Below, piece after piece: positions 8,872 to 17,176 of a DNA stretch of 64,000 bases. The notes under the pieces were generated by a model that worked only from the letters and a program-made list of their open reading frames with translations, was not told the origin of the DNA and ran no database searches. Source of the stretch: G963708325 sp963708325 (lineage in GTDB: Bacteria; Actinomycetota; Thermoleophilia; Solirubrobacterales; 70-9); the NCBI GenBank assembly GCA_963708325.1, contig OY970203.1:930001-994000 (forward strand), written 5' to 3'. Every line of letters starts with the position of its first letter. The first letter of the stretch is position 1. A program made the position numbers and the translations under genes.

Positions 8872-10107
8872 ATGCGGTATCTCGACTCGGCGCGTCGTCG
8901 ACACGATCAGACGGTGCGCGCCTGGCTCAAGACACGCATGCCAACGGCGACCCGCTTCGCCTGCCAGACGGGCTATTTTCGGTATTCCGCGCTCGCTGAA
9001 ATCGAAGGCGACGTCCGACGAATTCTAGGCTCGGGCGGCAGGATCGACCTTGTGGTTGGCGCAAACGAGCAGCGTCTCGCGGCCACCGATCTCGAAGACG
9101 CGCTGGATCTGATCGCAGCGGCGATCTCCACTCAAGCGTCATTCACGCTGGTGGCGGCGACAGATGCTTTGTTCCATCCGAAGACGTACTACTGCGAAGA
9201 CGCCGACGGCACGCGCCATGCCTTGGTCGGGTCAGCCAATCTCACTGTGCCCGGAATTGGGCACAACATCGAATCCTGCCTGGCGCTCCGCTCAGACGAG
9301 GATGGAAACACAGTGCTCAACGAGATCCGCGACGCGATTATGGAGTGGCCGGAGAAGGCAAGGCGAAGGAGCCGGAATGCGAAGCGCATCACCCCACTGC
9401 TCATCCGCAAACTCGCCGCCGAGAGAACGATTGCGCCATCGCGAAGAGCAGCGGAAGTCGGTGCGGGGAACGTAACGCCAAGAAGTCGCTTCGGCCGGCT
9501 CGCGCGCATTGTAGGAGCACCGGCTCGGCCTCGCAGACGACGCCGGCGGACGACCCCTCCGGTGGAGAGACTGGCTGCCAGTGTTGTCCCATTTCCAACT
9601 GGAACCGTGGGCGTCTTCAAGATTCTCTCCTCGCTCGATCTCAAGGGCTTCGCTGGAGGAGCGGGTACGCCGTATGTGGCGCTGTCCCCGAATCCGCGCT
9701 ATCTCGCCGCAAGACTCCCGATGCGGTCGTTCGGGAAGCGTGGGGAACCACGGCTCGATGTCTTCATCGAGGCGAGGCTCGACTCGGCGTTACGTGATGT
9801 CGTGAACTCGGGCACCGACCCGAGCAATATTACGCACGTCGGAATGGGTCGCACCCGGAAGAGCAACCCCGATCTCCGGCTCAATGTTCTTCATGGCGTC
9901 ATCGCTGGGTTGATCCATGTCGGCACTCAACGTCGTGCCCCGATGCCCAATCCCGGGGATGCTCTGGCGATCGAGTTCTTGGAGGGAGGCAGAACGCTCC
10001 ACCTCACGTTCGCAACCAGGGATCCGCTGCGATCGGCATTGCTCAACCTGCCGCTGACTGGGAGGACTTGGGGGTGGCTCCCTGCGGGTGTCGTGCCTCC
10101 TTGGTAA
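8872..10107 (+). CDS. Phospholipase D-family nuclease with basic linker and C-terminal domain
   Basis: 411 residues with one PLD active-site motif: H102-x-K104 in FHPKTYYC followed by G120-S-A-N-L-T. A single HKD motif means the enzyme should dimerise to form an active site, as in Nuc and the BfiI restriction enzyme. Residues about 200-235 are very rich in arginine. Residues 236-411 form a separate domain that could recognise DNA, as in NgoFVII/BfiI-like restriction enzymes; this is inference. The gene lies 84 bp after two SPPY methyltransferases, the partner set expected of a PLD-type restriction endonuclease. The product is likely a DNA-cleaving effector rather than a lipid enzyme. Confidence 0.82.
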   Translation: MRYLDSARRRHDQTVRAWLKTRMPTATRFACQTGYFRYSALAEIEGDVRRILGSGGRIDLVVGANEQRLAATDLEDALDLIAAAISTQASFTLVAATDALFHPKTYYCEDADGTRHALVGSANLTVPGIGHNIESCLALRSDEDGNTVLNEIRDAIMEWPEKARRRSRNAKRITPLLIRKLAAERTIAPSRRAAEVGAGNVTPRSRFGRLARIVGAPARPRRRRRRTTPPVERLAASVVPFPTGTVGVFKILSSLDLKGFAGGAGTPYVALSPNPRYLAARLPMRSFGKRGEPRLDVFIEARLDSALRDVVNSGTDPSNITHVGMGRTRKSNPDLRLNVLHGVIAGLIHVGTQRRAPMPNPGDALAIEFLEGGRTLHLTFATRDPLRSALLNLPLTGRTWGWLPAGVVPPW

Positions 10108-10269
10108 CCCGCACGTGAAACTTCGGTGCTGTGGCGGCAGACCCAGATTGGGAATGCCCTCGTAAAGGCTCGGCGTCGAGCGTCCCGCAACGGGGCATTC
10201 TGGCCATGGGCCCGTGGGGGTTTGACTCAACGTTTGACACGACTCCGACATTACAGCGACTATTGAACG

Positions 10270-10298
10270 CCGAAAGGCGCCGTTTCCAGGCCTTTCTG
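10270..10298 (-). terminator. Hairpin downstream of the tRNA-Met-like element
   Basis: GAAAGGC at 10272-10278 pairs with GCCTTTC at 10290-10296 around an 11-base loop. It directly follows the 3' end of the tRNA-like sequence on the minus strand. There is no clear T run after the stem, so it may act as a processing or weak termination signal rather than a strong intrinsic terminator. Confidence 0.4.
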
Positions 10299-10378
10299 AG
10301 GGGGCGGGATTCGAACGCGCGACTTTCGGGTTATGAGCCCGACGAGTCTCTTAAGGACCTCCACCGGGCCGACCCCCT
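10297..10378 (-). tRNA. tRNA-Met-like element (anticodon CAT), irregular, possibly a pseudogene
   Basis: The 3' half is tRNA-like: a perfect anticodon stem TCGGG/CCCGA around CTCATAA (anticodon CAT), a 5-base variable region, and a T arm with the TTCGAAT loop. The T stem has one mismatch (GCGCG against CCCGC). The 5' half is abnormal: about 29 bases separate the acceptor strand from the anticodon stem where about 19 are usual, and acceptor pairing is imperfect in the canonical register. It may be a decayed tRNA, or a 3' half left as an attachment site at the end of the defence island. It begins at the stop codon of the adjoining pseudogene. Confidence 0.5.
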
Positions 10379-10890
10379 ACGGCCGAAACCCCACCAACCC
10401 GCCGGTCTCCTCGGCGACCCGGCCCAGCCCCACCGTGGCGTAAGACCGTGTTGCGGGCGACTCTCACTCCGCCCCAGGACAGCGATGGCGGCGCTCCGGC
10501 GGCCGCCGCCAGGGAGGCCTTGCCCACCGGCGCGCCCGTCGCGGCGTCGAAGGCGTCGAGAAAGCCGGCGAAGTCGACCGTGCAGACGCACGCCGTCGGC
10601 GATCGGGCCGAGCCAGCGGTGCGATCCGCCGTCGGCCGAGACCGACCACAGGTAGCCCGGGAGCGTGATCGGGCCGTAGATCGCGTGGCCGTCGTAGGCG
10701 GTGGAGCCGATGATGCCGCCGACCGAGGGCGGTGGACCGACGATCTGGGACCAGGCCGGCTTCATCGTGCGGGCATTGAAGACGTGGTAGACGCCGGACT
10801 TCTGGCCGTCGCCGACCAGCTCCCTGCCGCCGGCGCGGAACAGGTTCGGCGAGGCGCCGAAGTCGAGGTCGATGTCGGCGCACGCACCGA
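10378..10890 (-). pseudogene. PQQ-type beta-propeller protein remnant, frameshifted and 5'-truncated
   Basis: Reading the minus strand from about 10,890 gives DIDLDFGASPNLF, then GDGQKSGVYHVFNARTM and GPITLPGYLWSVSADGG, which are typical of PQQ-binding-like (polyvinyl-alcohol dehydrogenase-like) propeller proteins. After HRWLGPIADGV the frame changes (around 10,570-10,590) and continues with VDFAGFLDAFDAATGAPV. A further shift near 10,441-10,446 is needed to read YATVGLGRVAEETGG and the natural-looking stop at 10,378-10,380. The N-terminal majority of the gene is missing. It lies head to head with the ceramidase gene. Two shifts plus truncation make a decayed gene more likely than a base-call error. 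Confidence 0.7.
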
Positions 10891-10975
10891 GCCCCCGCGG
10901 ATACAGGGCGGTGGGTTCCCGGAAATGTCGGTGGGGCAGGCAACCGCGACCGGCTCCGCCTGGCTTACCTAGGAT

Positions 10976-13204
10976 TTGCGCGTGGCCGGGAGGCGCATGG
11001 GGAGGCTCGCACTCTGCACCGCAGCGATCGCGCTGGCGTCGGGCGCCGTCGCGATCCCGGATGCTGGCGCCGCGCAGCTCCAGGCGGGAGCGGGCCGCGC
11101 CGACATCACCCCGCGCACCGGCTACGCGATGTTCGGCTGGGTGCGCTCGGACGCTCGCTCGCAGGGACAGCTGACCCGGCTGTTCGCGCGAGCGATCGTG
11201 CTCAAGAGCGGAAACCGCAAGCTGGCGCTTGTCTCCGCCGACCTCGGGGCGATCCCCGCCGGGCTGGTCGCCGACGCCGCCGAGCGGGTCGCCGGCCGCG
11301 GGTTCAGCGAGCAGAATGTGATCGTCTCGGCGTCGCACACCCACAGCGCGCCGACCGGCTACTTCAACTACCCCGCCTTCAACACCGTCGCCCCCACCGA
11401 CACGACGCCGACCGACTTCTCGCTGGCGCCTGCGGCCGACACCCAGCTCTACACCTTCCTCGTCAAGCGCGTCGCGTCGGCCATACGCCGCGCCGACGAC
11501 GACCTCGGCCCGGCCGAGGCGGCGTGGGGCTCGTCGCGGCTGCTTCACGTCACCCAGAACCGCAGCATCGAGGCGCACCTTGCCGATCACGGCATAGACG
11601 TCGCATTCGGCAAGGGCGACGTCTCGATGGACCCGAAGGGATACGTCCACACGATCGACCCGCTTGTGAACGTGCTTCGCGTCGACAAGCTCGCGGGCGG
11701 CCGCTCGGTGCCGATCGGGATGTGGTCCACCTTCGCCGACCACGGCACGGTGGTGAAGCCGACCTTCACCTACTACAACGCCGACCACCACGCCTCCGCG
11801 GCGCGGATCGCCGAGGGGCGGATCCGCCGGATCGGCCACGTCCCGCGCGGTCAGACGGTGGTCAACTCGTACGGAAACAGCGACGAGGGCGACATCACCG
11901 CCGGGATCGAGCACACCGGTCCGGCGGGAGCGAACGAGGTCGGCCGCGACGAGGCGCTGTCGATGCTGCGTGCCTGGCGACAGGCGGGCGCGCACCTCGA
12001 CCCCAGCCCGTCGGTCGCGTTGCGCTGGACCCGGGCCTGCTTCTGCGGCCGCGACACCGCCGCCGGGGCGGTGGACGACCATGCGGTGGTCGGCCTTCCC
12101 TTCCTCACCGGCTCGGAGGAGAACCGCGGACCGCTCTTCGACGAGACCGGCGTGCCCTTCGAGGGCCACCGGCTGCCGGCGGGCAGCGGGCCGCAGGGCG
12201 ACAAGATCCAGACGGTCCAGGACACCGGGACGTTTCCCACCGCCGTGCCCCTCGCCGCCGTGCGGGTGGGCGACCGCGTGATCGTCACCGTGCCCGGCGA
12301 GATGAGCGAGGGGATGGGCAGGCGGCTGCGCACGGCGGTGTTGGCCGCCGTCCGCGGCTCCGGGATCGGCGGCGTCGTCGTCTCCGGGCTTGCCGGCGAC
12401 TTCATCCAGTACGTCACCACGCCTGAGGAGTACGGCGCCCAGCACTACGAGGGGGGCTCGTCGCTGTTCGGCGTCTACGAGGGCGTCTTTCTCCAGGAGC
12501 GCCTCGCCGACCTCGCCGGACGGCTCGCCGCCGGCCAGTCCGCCCCGCCCGCCGACCCGTTCGACCCGCGCAACGGCGTCGTCGACAACGGCCCGCCGTA
12601 CGACCCCGGCGCCGCGTCCGGCACGGTCATCCGCCAACCCCGCGCCACGCGCCGACTCCGGCACGCGATCTTCAGGTGGTCGGGCGCCCCGCAGGGCCTC
12701 GACCGCCCGCTCGATCGCGCCTTCGTCACCGTGCAGCGCCGGGTGGGTAGCCGCTGGCGAGCGCTGGACAACGATCTCGGTCTGCGGATCCTCTGGGCGG
12801 TCGACGCCGACGGCAACTACCGCGCCAAGTGGGAGCCGGCGCTGGACGCGCCGTTCGGGCGTTACCGGTTCCTGGTCACCGCGAAGCGCTATCGCCTGCA
12901 TTCCGCGACCTTCCGCCTGCTGCGGTCGCGCAACCTGAAGGCGAAGGTCGTCGACTCGGCCCCCGGCCGAGCCGTCATCGCGCTCCACAATCCAGCGCCG
13001 GTCGAAAACCAGGACCTCACCTGGCGTCCATCCGTCGCGGCGATCGCCAGGGTTGCGCTGGGCGGCGCGCAGGCCAACGTCGCGATCGTCGGGCGGCGAG
13101 CCGTGATCACCGGCGCGCCCGGCACCAAGCTGACGTTACGGCCCGGCCGGATTCGCGATCCGCACGGGAATCACAACCGCAACAAGCTCGAGCTGACGCT
13201 CTGA
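10976..13204 (+). CDS. Secreted neutral/alkaline ceramidase-like hydrolase
   Basis: A 742-residue product if TTG at 10976 is used; GTG at 10982 or ATG at 10997 are equally plausible and leave a better signal peptide (a hydrophobic run ending near AGAAQ). The mature N-terminus AGAGRADITPRTGY and the SASHTHSAP zinc-site region are hallmarks of neutral ceramidases, which split ceramide into sphingosine and fatty acid. The region NSYGNSDEGDITAG corresponds to the active-site segment of the family. The C-terminal third resembles the family's beta-sandwich domain. The length fits known bacterial enzymes. It stands alone, divergent from the PQQ remnant. Whether ceramide is the natural substrate is unknown. 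Confidence 0.85.
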   Translation: MRVAGRRMGRLALCTAAIALASGAVAIPDAGAAQLQAGAGRADITPRTGYAMFGWVRSDARSQGQLTRLFARAIVLKSGNRKLALVSADLGAIPAGLVADAAERVAGRGFSEQNVIVSASHTHSAPTGYFNYPAFNTVAPTDTTPTDFSLAPAADTQLYTFLVKRVASAIRRADDDLGPAEAAWGSSRLLHVTQNRSIEAHLADHGIDVAFGKGDVSMDPKGYVHTIDPLVNVLRVDKLAGGRSVPIGMWSTFADHGTVVKPTFTYYNADHHASAARIAEGRIRRIGHVPRGQTVVNSYGNSDEGDITAGIEHTGPAGANEVGRDEALSMLRAWRQAGAHLDPSPSVALRWTRACFCGRDTAAGAVDDHAVVGLPFLTGSEENRGPLFDETGVPFEGHRLPAGSGPQGDKIQTVQDTGTFPTAVPLAAVRVGDRVIVTVPGEMSEGMGRRLRTAVLAAVRGSGIGGVVVSGLAGDFIQYVTTPEEYGAQHYEGGSSLFGVYEGVFLQERLADLAGRLAAGQSAPPADPFDPRNGVVDNGPPYDPGAASGTVIRQPRATRRLRHAIFRWSGAPQGLDRPLDRAFVTVQRRVGSRWRALDNDLGLRILWAVDADGNYRAKWEPALDAPFGRYRFLVTAKRYRLHSATFRLLRSRNLKAKVVDSAPGRAVIALHNPAPVENQDLTWRPSVAAIARVALGGAQANVAIVGRRAVITGAPGTKLTLRPGRIRDPHGNHNRNKLELTL

Positions 13205-13211
13205 TCCTGTC

Positions 13212-13454
13212 TCAGAACGGGGCGCGGGCGCGGGCGCGCCGGCCGCTGGAGCCGCTCTTCTCGACGGCGCGCTGCGACTTGGAGAAGGGCTTCTGCAGCC
13301 AGCGACCGAGGCGCCCGGGCGCCTTCGAGCCGGCGCCCTGGGCGGCGCTCAGGGGCCGTTCGCCGCCGCGCTGCACGTAGCGCGACAGGCGCGGGGCGAG
13401 AAAGGCCAGGACCAGGACCAGCAGGCAGAACGCGATGACCGCAGCGATGAGCAT
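13212..13454 (-). CDS. Small single-pass membrane protein (DUF6411-like)
   Basis: 80 residues: an N-terminal membrane helix (residues 2-24) followed by a basic, serine- and glycine-rich cytoplasmic tail ending ARARAPF. A strong AAGGAGGAGA ribosome site stands just before the ATG, which fixes the start. It converges with the ceramidase gene, with stops a few bases apart. Similar short proteins with a PRLSRY-like stretch after the helix occur in many actinobacteria and are, as far as I recall, grouped as DUF6411; their function is unknown. Confidence 0.7.
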   Translation of the reverse strand: MLIAAVIAFCLLVLVLAFLAPRLSRYVQRGGERPLSAAQGAGSKAPGRLGRWLQKPFSKSQRAVEKSGSSGRRARARAPF

Positions 13455-13668
13455 GTCTCCTCCTTGAGTGCCTCGAGTGGCGTGCGGACCCCCATACCCG
13501 CTTCGCGCCGGGCCGAAGCCCGGCGGAAGGTTTCAGGCAACCCGGCGACAGACGCTTAGGCCCCCGAATCGATTCGTGCGGTCTGCATCTAGGCACCCCT
13601 GGACCCGGACAAAGCCCACAACCGCATCTCGCTATAACACGAGGATCCAGATCGCAGGGGGTCCCTGA

Positions 13669-15819
13669 ATGACGCGCCGACTCGCACGACTCGCCGACAT
13701 CGCCTACCGCCGCCGCGGGCGGGTGGTCCTCGCCTGGATCGTCGGCGCCGTCCTTATCATCGGCATCGGCTCCTCGCTAAAGGGCGAGTTCAACGCCGAC
13801 TACAACACGCCCGGCTCGGACTCCAAGGCGGCCAGCGACCTCACCAAGCGCTTCGACGGCTACTCAGGCCAGGAGGTCTACGTCGTCTGGAAGGACCAGG
13901 CGGGCGCGACCAGCCCCGCCGCGAAGCGGCAGATCAACGCCTTCTTCGCCCAGGCCCAGAAGGTGAAGGACATCTCCCCGCACACGCCGATCCGCGTCTC
14001 CAAGAACGGCCAGATCGGCTCGGCGACGCTGCCGATGACCGTGCCCGGCTGGGACGTCACCAAGTCTCAGGGCGAGCAGCTGATCGCCGCCGCCAAGGCG
14101 AACGACGGCAACGGCCTGGAGATCAAGCTCGGCGGCGACCCGATCTACGCCGCCCAGGGCGGCTCCAGCCCGGAGGGGCTCGGCTTCCTCGGCGCCGCGA
14201 TCGTGCTGCTGATCGCCTTCGGCTCGGTCGTCGCCGCCGGGTTGCCGCTGGCGATCGCCGCGATCGGGCTGGGGATCTCCTCGGCGGGGCTGATCGGCCT
14301 GCTCGCCAACGTGCTGGACGTCCCCGACTGGACGACGGCGGTGTCGGGGCTGATCGGGATCGGGGTCGGGATCGACTACTCGCTGCTGGTCCTCACCCGC
14401 TTTCGCTCGGCGATGGCGGACGGCAAGGACCGCCACGACGCCGTCGTCGAGGCCGTCACCACCGCCGGGCGCAGCGCAATCATCGCCGGGCTCACCGTGG
14501 TGATCGCCGTCCTCGGCCTCTGCCTCACGGGCCTCAACTACATGTACGGGGTGGCGATCTCGACGTCGTTCGCCGTGCTCACGGTGATGTTCGCCGCCGT
14601 CACCCTGCTGCCGGCGTTGCTCTCCTTCCTCGGGCCGAAGGTGGACCGCCTGCGAATCCCGTTCCTCGGCCGGTCCCTCAACAAGCCGCTGGATCTGCGC
14701 GACTCGCCCGCGGCGCGGTGGAGCCACAGCGTCCAGCGACGCCCCTGGACCGCGGCGATCCTCGCCACCGCGCTCTTGCTGGGCCTGGCCGCTCCCGCCC
14801 TGGGGATGCGGCTCGGCTTCCCCGACGCCGGCAACGACCCGCCGGGCAAGATGACCCGCGAGGCCTACGACCTCAACACCGAGGGCTTCGGGCCCGGCAG
14901 CAACGGGCCGCTGGTCGTCGCCGCCACGCTCCCCGATCCCGCCGCCAAGGCCAGGGTGCAGGCGTTCTCCAAGCAGCTGCGCGCAGAGCCCGGGATCGCC
15001 TTCGTCACACCGGCGCGGATAAACGCGCAGGGCGACACGGCGCTGATCACGGTCATTCCGAAGAACTCCCCCCAGGACCAGAAGACCCAGGACCTGGTCA
15101 ACCACCTGCGCCACCAGGTCGTGCCCGACCGCCTCGGCGGCACCGGGATCACCGTCAAGGTCGGCGGGGTGACCGCGGCGCTGGAGGACCAGAGCAACTA
15201 CATGAAGAACCGCATGCCGCTGGTGATCTCGACGGTGGTCGGGCTCTCCTTCCTGCTGCTGCTGGTCGCCTTCCACTCGCCGCTGATCTCGCTGAAGGCC
15301 GGGATCATGAACCTGCTTTCGGTCAGCGCCGCCTATGGCGTGATGACGATGGTGTCGAAGGGCGGTGCGATCGGCGGGCTGATCGGGATCGACCACGAGG
15401 TGCCGATCGCGCCGTTCATGCCGGTGATGATGTTCGCGATCCTCTTCGGCCTCTCGATGGACTACGAGGTCTTCCTGGTCTCGCGGATCCGCGAGGAGTA
15501 CCTGAAGGACGGCGACACGCGACGCTCGGTCGCCGACGGGCTGGCCAGAACCGCGCGGGTGATCACCGCCGCGGCGGCGATCATGGTCGTCGTCTTCCTC
15601 TCCTTCCTCGCCGCGCAGGACGTCTTCCTCAAGCTGTTCGGGATAGGCCTCGCCACGGCGATCTTCCTCGACGCCACGATCGTTCGGATGGTGCTCGTGC
15701 CCGCCGTGATGCAGCTGCTCGGCAAGTGGAACTGGTGGATCCCGAGCTGGCTGGAGCGCAGGCTGCCGCGGCTGGACGTGGAGCGGGTCGCGGTCGGCGC
15801 CGCCGAGGGCGGCTCCTAG
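13669..15819 (+). CDS. MMPL/RND-family membrane transporter
   Basis: 716 residues with the MMPL layout: one N-terminal membrane helix, an extracytoplasmic domain, a block of five helices starting near residue 175, a second extracytoplasmic domain and a second five-helix block. Signature segments include GIGVGIDYSLLVLTRFR in the first block and LFGLSMDYEVFLVSRIREEY in the second; the GxxxDY aspartates belong to the proton relay. MMPL proteins export lipids or drugs using the proton gradient. At about 700 residues it matches the short MMPL type. No regulator or lipid-synthesis partner is adjacent, so the cargo cannot be named. Confidence 0.9.
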   Translation: MTRRLARLADIAYRRRGRVVLAWIVGAVLIIGIGSSLKGEFNADYNTPGSDSKAASDLTKRFDGYSGQEVYVVWKDQAGATSPAAKRQINAFFAQAQKVKDISPHTPIRVSKNGQIGSATLPMTVPGWDVTKSQGEQLIAAAKANDGNGLEIKLGGDPIYAAQGGSSPEGLGFLGAAIVLLIAFGSVVAAGLPLAIAAIGLGISSAGLIGLLANVLDVPDWTTAVSGLIGIGVGIDYSLLVLTRFRSAMADGKDRHDAVVEAVTTAGRSAIIAGLTVVIAVLGLCLTGLNYMYGVAISTSFAVLTVMFAAVTLLPALLSFLGPKVDRLRIPFLGRSLNKPLDLRDSPAARWSHSVQRRPWTAAILATALLLGLAAPALGMRLGFPDAGNDPPGKMTREAYDLNTEGFGPGSNGPLVVAATLPDPAAKARVQAFSKQLRAEPGIAFVTPARINAQGDTALITVIPKNSPQDQKTQDLVNHLRHQVVPDRLGGTGITVKVGGVTAALEDQSNYMKNRMPLVISTVVGLSFLLLLVAFHSPLISLKAGIMNLLSVSAAYGVMTMVSKGGAIGGLIGIDHEVPIAPFMPVMMFAILFGLSMDYEVFLVSRIREEYLKDGDTRRSVADGLARTARVITAAAAIMVVVFLSFLAAQDVFLKLFGIGLATAIFLDATIVRMVLVPAVMQLLGKWNWWIPSWLERRLPRLDVERVAVGAAEGGS

Positions 15820-15844
15820 CGCCCGCCCACATCCGGGCGCGGGC

Positions 15845-17059
15845 TCACCCTGGCGAAGCTGATCTACTCGGCGAGCGGTCCCTCCCGGACGGCGCCCGCA
15901 TCGAGCTCGAGCTGCTGGACGAGCGCCGATTCGGCAGCGGAGTCGTCACCTCCATTACCGCACGACGGCCTAGCAGCTGACCGGCGCCGGGGTCCTGCGG
16001 GTCCGCGGTGGCCGACTCGTCCGCGTTGGAGCCGGCGCCGCAGTCGATCCTGGTGTCCTTGTTGTGGTCGAAGGCGAAGAGTTTGTCGATGCCGAGATTG
16101 CCGCGCAGGATGTCGCTGCCGCGGTCGCCGAAGAGGCGGTCGCGACCTCCCTTGCCCTTCAGCTCGTCGGGGCCGGGGCCTCCGTGGATCGAGTTGGCGC
16201 CGTCGTCGCCGGACAGCTCGTCGCCGACCTTGCCGCCGATCAGGTTCTCGACGTGGCTGAGGGTGTCGTGCCCCGTGACCGTGTTGTTCTGGTAGATCAC
16301 GCCGTCGATCGAGCCGAGGACCGACGTAGTGGCGCCGACGTAGGTGACGGTGTCGGTGCCGGAGCCGCCGTTGAAGACATCGGGGGTGATCTCGCCGCCT
16401 CCGAGCAGGTCGTTCGCGCCCATCCCGTTGACCGTCAGCGGGATGTAGGCCGGGCTGTCGGATGGGGTCGCGCCGTAGCCGATCACGGTGTCGCCCAGCT
16501 TCGAGCCACGCACCTCATAGCCCTCGACGTTGGCGACGGAGACGTCGACGTCGGGCATCGCCGAGCCGAGGTCGACGGCGTTGGTGTTGACCCCGGCCTG
16601 GCCGTAGCGAAGGTTCAGCCGGTTCGACGGGTAGCCGTCGAAGCGAAGGACGTCGCCCATGCCGTCGCCGAGGTCGACCATGAACTCGATCTCGTTCGGC
16701 CCCGAGCCCTCGCCGGCGGCGCTGAAGCCGGGCGCGAACCGGTTCGGCCGCTTGATCACGGCCCTGGTCAACCCTCCGGTGGATGTGTCGGTGATCTCGA
16801 TCGTGTTGACGTTGGTCACCTTCGGCGTGCCGCCGACGCACGAGATCGGTGCGCTCGCCGCGTCCCTGATTCCGATTTCGTTCTGCGAATCCACCGAGAG
16901 GGCGGCGACATCGGAGTTGGCGTTCATCGCGACCTCGAGGGTGTGAACCGTGGGGGTGAAGGTGCATGTCGTCGCCCCCTGCGCGGCGGATGCCAGCGCG
17001 AGGGACGCGATCAGGCCGGCGGACGCGACCGAAGCTGCTGCGATAACCCTGCGAAGCAC
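15845..17059 (-). CDS. Secreted protein with RTX-type calcium-binding repeats
   Basis: 404 residues from a GTG start, with a signal peptide (a hydrophobic run to about residue 28, ASAAQG). The middle is beta-rich with no recognised enzyme motif. From about residue 265 it carries hemolysin-type nonapeptide repeats of the form GGxGxDxLxG, for example GGPGPDELKGKGGRDRLFGD, which bind calcium and fold outside the cell. The tail beyond residue 360 is low-complexity and serine-rich, ending in a basic stretch. It converges with the MMPL gene, with 25 bp between stops. Function unknown. Confidence 0.75.
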   Translation of the reverse strand: MLRRVIAAASVASAGLIASLALASAAQGATTCTFTPTVHTLEVAMNANSDVAALSVDSQNEIGIRDAASAPISCVGGTPKVTNVNTIEITDTSTGGLTRAVIKRPNRFAPGFSAAGEGSGPNEIEFMVDLGDGMGDVLRFDGYPSNRLNLRYGQAGVNTNAVDLGSAMPDVDVSVANVEGYEVRGSKLGDTVIGYGATPSDSPAYIPLTVNGMGANDLLGGGEITPDVFNGGSGTDTVTYVGATTSVLGSIDGVIYQNNTVTGHDTLSHVENLIGGKVGDELSGDDGANSIHGGPGPDELKGKGGRDRLFGDRGSDILRGNLGIDKLFAFDHNKDTRIDCGAGSNADESATADPQDPGAGQLLGRRAVMEVTTPLPNRRSSSSSSSMRAPSGRDRSPSRSASPG

Positions 17060-17176
17060 TCGTGCCGAGCGTAGCGCGCCGGGTCAGTAATTGCCCGCGC
17101 GTCGCTTCGGTCGGCCCCGGTTGCGGCGGCAGCGCCGCGGCATCAGGATCGGAACCACACCAGTCGCGGAGACCAC

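Noticed and set aside
1..10107. Calling the island BREX or DISARM
   Set aside because: No PglZ, BrxL or BrxC-like protein and no DUF1998-type DrmA/DrmB is present in the visible part, and the methyltransferases are SPPY type. Shared PLD and helicase parts alone are not enough.
10331..12988. A minus-strand open frame of almost 900 codons opposite the ceramidase gene
   Set aside because: It is a GC-skew shadow of the plus-strand ceramidase gene, whose signal peptide and HTHS motif fit a real protein. Only its last part (below 10,890) holds real but decayed PQQ-propeller sequence.
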